64,000 nt of DNA from Puccinellia tenuiflora (Eukaryota > Streptophyta > Magnoliopsida > Poales > Poaceae): contig QRDG01001520.1 of assembly GCA_012064385.1 (NCBI GenBank), positions 248,001-312,000 on the forward strand, given 5' to 3'. Below, one piece after another: positions 34,759 to 43,848 of this stretch. The notes under the pieces are model-generated. The model was given only the letters and a program-made list of their open reading frames with translations, was not told where the DNA came from and ran no database searches. The position numbers and the translations under genes were made by a program. Positions within the stretch are counted from its first letter, which is position 1. Each line of letters opens with the position of its first letter.

Positions 34759-35203
34759 CAAACAACTTGGTACAAAGTAGATAGTACCGCCATCGTCTTC
34801 GCAGCCTTGGACATGCACTGCCCTGCCGGAGATTCGTTCATACTTGTAGGCCTTGTGGGTAGTACGGACACGGGTCAAGGTGCCGGTGGCGCAATTGAAG
34901 CAAAAGAAGGTGGAGCCGATTATTGAAAGCAGGATGGACTTGTCATTGATAACGGCATAGCCAGAGCGCAATGCCAGAGAATAGGGATCGGTCTACAGGC
35001 TCAGGCCGTTCGGTAAGTTATATCTGGCGACCTCATCCCAGCTGCCACCTTCACTGGCAAGCCTGTGCACAACAAGGCGCCAAGTGGTGGCAGGGCCTTC
35101 CTCTACCACTAGTACAGATACTGACCAGAACTCGCTGTGGGCCGAGACAGCATGATATGCCCCGTGCAAGAACGGGAGGGGAGTCTCGGGGGACAGGTTC
35201 TTG

Positions 35204-35327
35204 CTGACTACTCCCTCCGTTCCATATTAATTGACTTCTAAATGAATGTCTCTAGATTTATTTGTGTCTAGATATATTCATTTAAAAGTCCAGTAATATA
35301 GAACGGAGCGAGTAGATAAAAAGTTAC
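35204..35327 (-). other. Intron made almost entirely of a Stowaway MITE
   Basis: GT at 35327-35326 and AG at 35205-35204. Splicing joins CHQK-CG to C-AAG-AAC in frame (CHQKRKNLSPETP). Without splicing the frame hits TAA at once. Removing the MITE and one TA leaves only 20 bp, too short for a working plant intron. Either the MITE supplied the intron body or the original intron has shrunk. Confidence 0.6.
35211..35312. mobile_element. Stowaway MITE, 102 bp
   Basis: Ends CTCCCTCCGTTCC and GGAACGGAG-type (here GAACGGAGCGAG) with TA on both sides (35209-35210 and 35313-35314). Typical Tc1/mariner-derived Stowaway of grasses. Confidence 0.9.
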
Positions 35328-35776
35328 CGCTTTTGGTGGCAGACTGGCAGCTCCAGTTTGCGGGTGGACCTATTCCGAGGTTGAGGTTCGGGCGAGTGCG
35401 AGCAGATGATGTTCAGCCGACCGCTTTCAGGCGCCAGTGAGGCGGTGGCGTCGCCGAAGACCGTGATGTCCGTGTCATCCTTGGGGTGCACAGTGGAGAA
35501 TAGCTCAAGCATGTCATTGCTGTGACCGAAGACCCGGCCCGACGAGGCTACGCCAAAACGGTGCAGGCGCAGATTGTGCAGTTTCTCGTCGGCGCATGTG
35601 CAGCCGACGAGGACCGACCACATGGGGCTGTCATCGGCGCCGTACTGAGTGCGGAGGTAGTCCATGTCAGGGGCGAAGCGATGGATGCGATCTGAGCAGT
35701 ATACACGCCAGCAGCAAAAGCATTGGAACATGTCGCAACAGGGCTTTGCCGTCTGTCCATGGCCAGCCGTCGCCAT

Positions 35777-35990
35777 CGATCAGAGACGACGTAACTAGCT
35801 TTTCCCCCTTCCCCTCTCCTTCTTTTTCCTTGATACCCTCCTCTTTCTCCGATTACCTGGCGCTTGTTTGGAGGATGGAAAATAAGAATATACTAGCGGA
35901 GGCGGAATTGATCGAGGAGGGTTCGAGCCTGCTAAAAGTCTCTCTTTTTTTATCAGAAGAGGTACCGGATCTTCTCCCGAGGAAACCTAA
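35777..35990 (-). promoter_or_regulatory. 5' flank of the broken gene
   Basis: Pyrimidine-rich on the plus strand (CTTTTCCCCCTTCCCCTC, 35800-35820), thus purine-rich as leader on the gene strand. No convincing TATA box was found before the Tourist MITE at 35991, which may have separated promoter elements from the gene. Confidence 0.35.
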
Positions 35991-36269
35991 GGGCCTGTTT
36001 ACTTCTAATGTATTTTAAGGGGTTGGATGGGATTATTACGAATCCCGGAAAATCCCCAATAATCCGTTTAATTCTCCGGGTTTGGACGTGATAATTCTGA
36101 GATATCCCCATAAATCCCCTCATTTTTTTTAGATTAAAAACTCACCCTCATACTAATGTATTTTTGGGGAAAGAGTATTCGAGGGGATGGTAGAGGATTA
36201 GTTGAACACCAAATCCCCTCCCATCCCCAAACTTTTAGGGGTGAAAATACGAGAGATGTAAACAAGGCC
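35991..36269. mobile_element. Tourist MITE (PIF/Harbinger type), 279 bp
   Basis: Ends GGGCCTGTTTAC and GTAAACAAGGCC with a TAA duplication on both sides (35988-35990 and 36270-36272). The interior is built of CCCCT/AGGGG-rich segments common in grass Tourist elements. Non-coding. Confidence 0.9.
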
Positions 36270-36377
36270 TAACAGATCTTGTTTTCAGCGAACCTAGCCT
36301 CGGGGTGGGTGCAGAGACAATACTACGAGCAATGCTACACATACGGACTCAAGTTACGGGCAACTCTTACGAAATTA

Positions 36378-36482
36378 CTCACTCGGTTTCAATTTAGATG
36401 GATCCTTAACAGATGTATCTAGATAAAAAAAACATGTCTAGATACATCTACTTGGGAGTCATCTAAATTGGAACGGAGGGAG
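36378..36482. mobile_element. Stowaway MITE, 105 bp
   Basis: Ends CTCACTCGGTTTCAATTTAG and its inverse CTAAATTGGAACGGAGGGAG, with TA at 36376-36377 and 36483-36484. It contains a strong hairpin around TGTATCTAGA and TCTAGATACA. Confidence 0.9.
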
Positions 36483-37013
36483 TAGGTGGGTGAAATCAGA
36501 GGGTGGGCCCCGGCGAAATCAGGGGCCCAGCACATCTCAGGCTGGTAACGCCCAGAATGTTTACCGGAAGATAGTAAAATGCATCTTACATAGAGCATCT
36601 CCAGTCGGGGTGCCAATAGAGCGTCCGGATTAGCGGCCGGACGAGCTCTATTGGCGCCGCGCGGACGAAAACGGGTGTATTGGCGTCGTCGCTCCCCAGT
36701 CGCGGCGCCAATAGCCGACGCGGACTTTCTGTTTTTTTTCAGAAATAAACATTTTGAATATATTTAGTCCATGGAGCCCGCATGTCATCGACCCAAAGGT
36801 GGCGCAATGATACATCGCATGGATGCAGCGGCGAAGCGACGCATCGATGCAGGCGGCGCATTGATGCAGCGCAGAAATGAAGTGTCGCCTCGTAGCAGCG
36901 ACCATTGATGCAGGCGATGCATTGATACAGCGACACATTGACCACGCGGCGCCATGCATGCCGGTGGCGTTCCAAGCGTCGGGCGCAGTGACCACGCGGC
37001 ACCATCGGGCGGC

Positions 37014-37021
37014 TTTAAAAA
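37014..37021 (+). promoter_or_regulatory. TATA-like box of ORF in Harbinger copy 1
   Basis: GGCTTTAAAAAGGCC, 78 bases before the ATG. The same context and position are kept in the second copy (52402-52409). Confidence 0.5.
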
Positions 37022-37091
37022 GGCCACCATCGGCCCTCTCGTCTATCCACACAACACCATCGGGCACTCTCCCATTCTCACTCACACAAAC

Positions 37092-37652
37092 ATGAACCGC
37101 CGCGGCCCCGGTGCCCGACGGACGACGGAGGAGGACCGCAAGCGACGCCGTCGCCGCAACGAGGCACGCCGCGTCCAGGGGCTCCGGATTGCGGAGCGGG
37201 TTGTAGCGCCACCACCTCTGCCACCACCGCCTCCTTCGCGGCCGATGACGGTCGCCGAGGCGCACCACCACCTGGAGAACTACTTCCCGGTGCCGGCCGG
37301 CCACTGCCTATCGAACGGGTGGCAGCCCAACCGTGACAACGTACCAGTTGCGCTGCCCCTCGCCGGGCAGGCGAGGCTGGACTACATCACCGCGTTATGG
37401 CAGGCTGAGGTGGACGGCGCGGTGACGGAGGAGGAGGAGAGCCACCTGCCACCGTTCAACGCGGCGACGGCATATTGGGACGTCATAGTGGACTACGAGC
37501 ATTATGAGCGCCTCCACAACGTCCGCACCACCGGCGGCGACCACGGGCCACACAATGACGACCAGGGGCCGCCCGACGATGACCACGAGGCGCCCGAAGA
37601 TGTGTCCAACGAGGGGGCAGAGGCGCCTCCTCCTTCCGGCGATGATCATTGA
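37092..37652 (+). CDS. Uncharacterised 186-aa transposon-borne protein (copy 1)
   Basis: Start chosen at MNRRGPGARR because the homologous ORF at 52490 begins MHRRGSG and the promoter motif lies just upstream. A longer frame to 36954 has no counterpart. The order is a basic N-terminus (RKRRRRRNEARRVQG, residues about 14-29), a proline linker (PPPLPPPPP), then a conserved core. The core reads TVAEAHHHLENYFPVPA, LSNGWQPNRDNV, GQARLDYITALWQ, TEEEESHLPPFNAATAYWDV and EHYERLHN. An acidic, Pro/Asp-rich tail follows. The basic patch suggests nuclear or nucleic-acid contact. No known domain was recognised, nor a SANT/Myb pattern typical of the second Harbinger protein. The frame is intact. Confidence 0.55.
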   Translation: MNRRGPGARRTTEEDRKRRRRRNEARRVQGLRIAERVVAPPPLPPPPPSRPMTVAEAHHHLENYFPVPAGHCLSNGWQPNRDNVPVALPLAGQARLDYITALWQAEVDGAVTEEEESHLPPFNAATAYWDVIVDYEHYERLHNVRTTGGDHGPHNDDQGPPDDDHEAPEDVSNEGAEAPPPSGDDH

Positions 37653-38331
37653 TATCAAACCCGGCTAGAACAAGGGCTTTCAGGATTCTAGTCAAGCAGT
37701 GGTTTCTCCACGGTCTACGGCGATCATTGATATCGACGTAGCCGGGGATTTGCAGCCTCATTGACTAGATATACAACTCGAGAAGTGCATTTGAACCATT
37801 GTGACGAGCAGCTCGACTGAAAGCTTGGAGTTCTAGTTCTGCCCCCTACTCCATGGTACGCAAGGCCGGTGAGCTTGCCGCCGACCTGGGTGGCCACGGA
37901 TATATGCATCAGGGTTTTAGGGTGAAATTAGATTTTATGATTAAATTATATTTTATGGTTTAAGTTGTATCCAAATTTGTAATCCAATCAAAAAAAGTTG
38001 TATTCCAAATTTGTGATCCAATTGAAAAGTTGTATTCCAAATTTGTATAAAAAAGTGGTTTATGTCCCAATGACAGGGCTGGCCCGCGCCTTGGGATCCG
38101 ATGTGGCTTCGCCCTCGTTTCGTTTGGCGCACCCAAGCGGCTCCGGTCGCAGTGGGCGTGGGCTAGGCGTGTCGGACGAGCTATTGGGCCTCGCAGGACG
38201 AAACCGGGCTATTGGCGCCCCGATTGGGCGCCATTTTCGTCCGGCACGCCCAATAGCTCTATTGGCGGCCCTATTGGCGCCCCAACTGGAGATGCTCTTA
38301 GGTTGTGACTGTTTGATGCAACCTTTTCTTA

Positions 38332-39419
38332 GAGCATCTCTAACAGATGCCCTATTTTAGGGCATAGGTTTTGGTTATAGGACAGTTGTTTTAGCGTTTT
38401 AGGGCACCAAAAAAATTATGTTTTACCAGATGCCCCATTTTAGGGCACCTCCTCTCCAACAGCTGCCCTAAAATTAGTGCCCTAAACTAGATCTGACGGT
38501 CCGTGCATCCACCTCGATTTTGGTCGTGACAATCGCCGGAGTACAAGAAAAAAGCGGCGACGGCGGGACAGTCCAAAAGGGAATTAAATTAGCCAGTTCT
38601 TTGTTAACCGCGGCCAAAATCTGACAGAAAACCATCAAGAATTGATTCCAGATTGAATGTACAACTCGATTTCCAGCTCCAATCGGCTGAACGCTCGATT
38701 TCCAGCTCCAATCGGCGGGAACAGCAACAATTAGCTAGCTGCAAACCACACAACCGCAAGCAATTACCGGCAAACAAATCCCGATTCCAGGCATCAACGC
38801 GCCAGCGGCCGACCTCGTCCAAGAAAAAACGCCGACAGCGGCAGGTCCCCCACGACACCATGTCCACCTCGAGGAACTCGACCTCCGCGCATGCGGTAGC
38901 CGCGCCCGTCTGCCTCAGCCACCTCGAGGAGCTCGCCAGAGCGGCAAAGATGAATGGCGCCATGGTCACCTCGAGGCTCGACCTCCGCACGCGCGGCAGC
39001 TGCGCCCGTCCGCCTCGGCCACCTCGAGGAGCTCGCCGGAGCAACCGGAATGGCTGGCGGAGGACGGGAATCGCTAGGGGAGGCTGAGGCAACTCCGTTC
39101 CGGTGAGCGGCGGCGCCGTGAGTCGCCCGAGATGGCTGGAATCGGTCGAGACGACGGGAGCAGAAAGGGGATCGGGAGGGAAAGTGAAACTGCAGCCTGG
39201 CAGTTGGGATGCGCGCGCTTGTGATTTGGATATAGGGCAACCCTCCCGCGCGGCCCTTTCTGTCCCATATTTGGGGCTGAGAGGAGCAGAATATAGGGCA
39301 GCCCCACTTTAGGGCACGTGATAGGGCATCTGTTGGAGAGCTGTGTTTAACCCTTCGGTGCCCTAAAAAACGGTTTTTAGGGCACAAATGCTAAAATAGG
39401 GCATCTGTTAGAGATGCTC
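38332..39419. mobile_element. Harbinger-type TIR element (copy 3, different subfamily)
   Basis: Perfect TTA duplication (38329-38331 and 39420-39422). Ends GAGCATCTCTAACAGATGCC with an exact inverse at the right, followed by CTATTTTAGGGCA-type subterminal repeats. Begins only 34 bp after copy 1. The interior is GC-rich and repeats CACCTCGAGGARCTCG-type blocks (38870-39050). Long overlapping frames on both strands (38653-39087, 38794-39387) lack any domain and are not called. Confidence 0.88.
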
Positions 39420-39422
39420 TTA

Positions 39423-41107
39423 GACCCGCTGTAACCAGAAGAGCAAAACGAGTTGTTGTTATTTTTTTCGGAAATGCCACGTAGCGCAGCTGTGCTATTT
39501 GAACGGATCAAACGCCCACTTTACTGCCGCACGCGTATAGACACTAGAAGCTTACCTCGCACTTTGCCGCGTCCGCGTGATATTTGAATTTAGGAGAATT
39601 CTAATAGGAGGCGCCGCACGCGCGCGTCCATGGTGCGGCGGCTCGCTAAGATGCGTGCGACCACGCCCGCGGCCCTCACGTCACGTTGCGCCAAGATACG
39701 TGCGCCCCAGTCGCGAGACCGTTTCCGGACAGCGCGGTGGGACACACCTGTAAGCGAGATAAACTCCACCCACGTTCAAATTTTGGGGATCGTGCATAGT
39801 GGGATTTATTCCGGGTGTTTTTTTTTCGAAAATATCATTCCCCCCGCTCCTCTCTCTCCTCCCGCTCCTCTCTCTCCCCCAAACCTCCGGCGATTCCGGG
39901 GCGCGCGGTGATTCCTCGCCGAATCCGGCGGTTCCTCGCGGGCGATTCGAGTCGTCGTTGAAGCTTCGACCGCCGGTGAGCCACCCCGCTCTTGTTTCCC
40001 GTATTTTTTCTCTCCTCGCGGTTGTTGTTGCTGCGTTCCGGCTCGCGGTGGCGCGCCTCGGCTCGTTTTCGAGCGGCGGAACGGCTGATAGTGGTAGCCT
40101 AGGGCATGGCGCGCGGCGAGGTTGTGAGCCATCCCGCGTTTTTTCTCTCTCTGTGTGTTCTCGTGTTTTCCTGCTTGTTGCGCTCCGGTCGCTTGCTCCG
40201 GTAGGTGGTTCTCGCGGTGGCGCACTCCAGATCCGGCGGTTCCTCGCGGCCGAACGAATGGTACATGTAGTTTCACGAATGGTAGTCGGTTTTCTGGGTG
40301 CTCACGTTGATGGTGACCTTCAAATTTCTCGCCGTGTGTGGGATCACGGTGTCTCGCCGTCGAAAATCTGGACGCAGATGGTGAGCCCGGCCCTCTTTCT
40401 CTTTGCGTTAGGGTTTACTTGGAGGGGACGCTATTATCTTCGTGAGGGGGCTGCTCGAATGTCGGCGGTTCCTCATGGATTTTGGGCGATTTTCAGGTAT
40501 TTTTGGAATTCATCCTCACGGGTGTGGTGGTTCCTCATGTGTTTCACTTTGAAGGGGATGCACATATCGTCTGATTGTAGGTCCTGTGAGGGATATTGAT
40601 GCTTTCTGCACTGGATTAGCTATTTTTTGTGCCAATTTGTTTTGCTAGTAAGACAAGTAATATACATCCTGTTTGTTTAGTGTTTTACATCATTGGGCCT
40701 GATTCGACCACTGTTTATTGTTGCCTTTAACAGAGTAGTGACAGAGATTATTGTTTTGTTGCACTATCCGTTGTTGTTAGCCCAGCACCATGTCGATTAT
40801 AGTAACATTTCTTCAAGAAAGTTAGTGTTCTAGGGTTACTGTCTCCGGATAATGTGGCTGATGGCCGTTGGTAGTGTGATTTTCTAGGTTTCGTTTGTGT
40901 TTTATCCCGGTAGGTCCTATTTTTTTACCGTGGGGCGTTATGTGGCATGTTTTTGTGTGGTGCCTGTTTTTTTGCGATGCTATATCCTGCATGTTTTAGT
41001 TTGTGCATTGATGAGAGGCCAGCAAGCAGTGTAATTTACTGGACATTATTTTTTTGGTGGATAATTAGTTGTGATTGTTTGATTTTCCCACATGCAGGTT
41101 TAATGCG
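39423..41107 (+). promoter_or_regulatory. Promoter and 5' leader region of the Ulp1-like gene
   Basis: 39423-39790 is unique-looking upstream sequence. 39835-39960 is CT- and CG-rich (repeated CTCCTCTCTCTCC), as in many plant leaders. CCGCCGGTGAGCC at 39970-39982 is a plausible donor of a leader intron that would end at CATGCAG (41091-41097), just before the coding ATG at 41108. Repeated CGGTTCCTCGCGG-like words (39925-40250) suggest partial duplication. The frame 39799-40599 crosses this intron and is not called. Confidence 0.4.
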
Positions 41108-41238
41108 ATGGCTAGGTGGAAGGGAATCCGTAAGAAGGGTGGTGGCGATGTCAAGGGGAAGGGCGTTGCTAAAACGAAAAATGTGAGTCGGTATTTTGTC
41201 CCCCTAATTGGTTTTGTGTTCAAGTTTTTTATTTTTAT

Positions 41239-41600
41239 TTGGGGTACCCCTGATGTAAGAACCTGATATCCAGTACCATTTTAATGTGGTAGCCTGCGAT
41301 GAAAAATCTGGTAGCTATTTGTTTATGTAGGAGATGGTTTTTAAATAACGAGTAGTATTTTTTTTGGGTACCCCTGATGTAGAACCTGATATCCAGTACC
41401 ATGTTTAATGTGGTAGCTTGCAATGAAAAATATGGTATCTATTTGTTTGAATAGGATATGGTTTTAATGATGAGTAGTCATTTTGGGGGTACCCCTGATG
41501 TAAGAACCTGATATCCAGTACAATTTTAATGTGGTAGCCCGCGATGAAAAATCTGGTAGCTATTTTGTTTCTATATGGTTTTTAATAATGAGTAGTAATA
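41239..41600. repeat. Three tandem units of about 120-128 bp in the first coding intron
   Basis: Copies start near 41239, 41367 and 41486, each with GGGTACCCCTGATGTA, GAACCTGATATCCAGTAC and GATGAAAAATCTGGTAGC-like words. They contain the TCTGGTARCT motif that recurs in other introns of the same gene. Confidence 0.85.
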
Positions 41601-43549
41601 TGGCAATGAATGGTGATTTTTGCATGGCATTTTCTTTATTCTGCATTATTAAAAATCGGGGTAGCTATTTTATAGCCAGATTATTTATGCCCATCTACCA
41701 GTTTCTTTTATGTTATTCTGCATCGCCTGTCTTTTTCATGTTTTTGCTGGGGGGTGTATCTTGTTTTACATTTTTTATGTGCTTTTTCCGTTTATTTTTC
41801 ATTGCAGCGTAGCATTGCAGACCGGAACAGGTCATTGCCAAAGCCCATCACGAATCTGTACAAAGGTCTGACAAGGGATCAACGCAGTGCTATAGCATCG
41901 ATGGGGCAGGGTAGCTTCATGGATATAAAGTGTGACAACTTACACCTCTCATCAGTTGGTTTGTAAGGTGTTACGATCCAGCGAGACGAGGATTTGTTAT
42001 CCCTTGCCGTGGATTCATCCCACTGATGGAAGAGTCGGTGCAGCATATGACTGGGCTCCCGCATGGTACATTGGAAGTGAAGTATGATGTTGATTATGAG
42101 TACGAGGAAGAGATGTCAAGTATTCTTTTTCCTGGTGAAAGCAGCAGGCCCAAAACTTCAGCAGTCGGAACTAGGATAGCACAGTACAAACAAGCAGATG
42201 TCATTTTCAAGCAGCTGTGGATGGTTCACACAGTGTCCACTGTGCTGGCCCCAACACTTGATATCAAAATAAGTAACAAGTGTTACCCCATGCTGGTATA
42301 CTTTCATGGTCCTCAAGTCTTCTTATCCCACTTATTCTGTTTTTTCATTTTTGTAGTGATGATATGTATACTTCTATTCGACTGATTTTCTTTTGTTCGT
42401 GCCACGTTGCAAATATATAGAGAGACATTGACCAAGCTGCGGACATGAACTTGTGCAAGTTTGTTGTTGACCAGTTGCACGAGAACCTCTCAAGCGGAAA
42501 ATACAAGAAGGGATGTCATTTGTATTGCATGGTGAGTGTCGGTCCCTCACTCTCTTTTTTCGCCCCTTATGCTCTGTACTGGTGTAAATTTGGTATATAT
42601 GCCCTAATAACTCTGGTAGTTCTTTTTTGAGTAAAGCAATTTATATATATTTTTGCCTTTCTCTCTTTTCCATTGCCAAGTTTGTAAATATGTATTAATT
42701 GTACATTTTTCCTAATAGTTACGATACGTGTCTGCCCTTGACACCGATCACTTGGATTTGGAGTTGGAAAATGCTCCTTTTGCTATAAATTCATGGTCAA
42801 GGGACTCGTTGGATGCTGTGGCCGCCTTGGATGCCCAGGAGTATGATTCAACCATGTTCGGATCCATGCAGGTTAGTGTTATTTGATATCTTTTTTTCCC
42901 AGCTGAAATAATCTGGTAACTATATTGAAATAATCAGGCAGTTTAGGGTTTACCACCTGGAATTTTTTACATACGCCAACTTGATATCTTGGCATATAGA
43001 TTATGGTAACTTGAGGAATTAGAACCTGGTATTTCTTTACATATGCCTACATTTGATGTCTTTTTCCCAGGACTCCGATAACTGGCGGTTGTTTTGAAAA
43101 TAATCTGGCTGTTTTTTTGTTCCTTTTTGTTCATGATTTCCAATTGTTAATGTGTTGGCGTTTTCTTTGTTTTTTGGACAGCTGAGGGATGAATTCAAGG
43201 ATGTGCTAGCTCGGGAGATGGGTCTTTTTGGTGGGGCAGAGGGTTTCGAAGCTTGGATGAAGATTAACGTTCATCCTACTGCTACATCACAGGTTTGTTC
43301 TTTCATGCCTTTATTCATCGAGAGTATTAATATGTTCATAATTTTGCTTTGTCTAATCATGGATGTCTAACTGTTGTATTTGTTTTTATTTTATATTTTG
43401 AACAGCAAAGGCAAAGAGCACACAGTCTGATGCTTACTTTTGCATCTACCCTCAATGGCGCCCTAGCAAGCCTTGTTCAAGGTCTAACTGAATCGAATGG
43501 ACACGGAACGAGCACAGCCGGCAGTGATTATGTTGATGGTGGGTCAGAT

Positions 43550-43848
43550 GCAGACGTGGAAGGTAGCAGTTCTGAAGAGGATGAAGAAACAGAGACAGAT
43601 GTTGGCCCTGCTGCAAATAAAAATGCAGAACCAAGCCGTCCTTCAGGACCAGACGTTGAATCTAGCAGGTCGCAAGAGAATGAAGAAACGGATACAGATG
43701 TTGACCCCGTCGCTGAAAAAGATGCGGAAGCAAGCCATCCTTCAGGAATAGACGTGGAAGCTTGCAGGTCTCAAGAGGATGAAGAAACGGAGACAGATGT
43801 TGAACCCGCTGCAAATAAAGATGCGGAACCAAGCCGTCCTATAGGACC
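43550..43848 (+). repeat. Three 33-residue acidic repeats in the Ulp1-like gene
   Basis: 99-bp units in exon 6 encode DVEGSSSEEDEETETDV, DVESSRSQENEETDTDV and DVEACRSQEDEETETDV, each followed by a PAANKDAEPSRPSGP-like half. Units stay in frame and highly acidic, which suggests selection or recent duplication before the gene decayed. Confidence 0.85.

Larger units (their letters stand above)
25592..35776 (-). pseudogene. Unnamed grass gene, four-exon model, broken by insertions and point changes
   Basis: Starts at the ATG at 35776 (MATAGHGQTAKPCCDMFQCF, good CGATGGCG context). Exons on the minus strand are 35776-35328, 35203-33910, 33756-33649 and 32813-25592. All junctions are GT-AG with matching phase. 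The frame runs through VFGHSNDMLELF, PFLHGAYHAVSAHSEFWSV, FFCFNCATGTLTRVR, EYPDHAANVYHTSEPAMSGG, GELVWTADSLVDCKVLTSWD, FLDLGSHEWVSVEP and FPWREFFDRRLMSFECIGE. It ends in a Gln/Glu-rich repeat tail. Breaks are a TAG stop at 34993-34995, a retroposon at 34251 with a 1-base shift nearby, a Copia element at 26338-32281, a shift near 26140 and one near 25960. I do not recognise the family. It has no transposon motif and its intron-exon form is that of an ordinary host gene. The function is unknown. Confidence 0.75.
36593..38297 (+). mobile_element. Harbinger-type TIR element carrying an ORF (copy 1)
   Basis: Ends GAGCATCTCCAGTCGGGG and, inverted, GAGCATCTCCAGTTGGGG. The three flanking bases are ATA (36590-36592) and TTA (38298-38300), fitting a TWA target duplication with one change. 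GCGCCAATAG-type motifs are repeated near both ends. No DDE transposase is present. It carries a single plus-strand ORF with a promoter-like TTTAAAAA, shared with the element at 52117-53521. Confidence 0.8.

Noticed and set aside
34278..34926. Frames of 137-197 codons on both strands
   Set aside because: They run through the retroposon insertion and its poly-A tract and do not match the surrounding gene.
39799..40599. 266-codon frame
   Set aside because: Lies over a leader region with a likely intron, is rich in low-complexity sequence and has no recognised domain.
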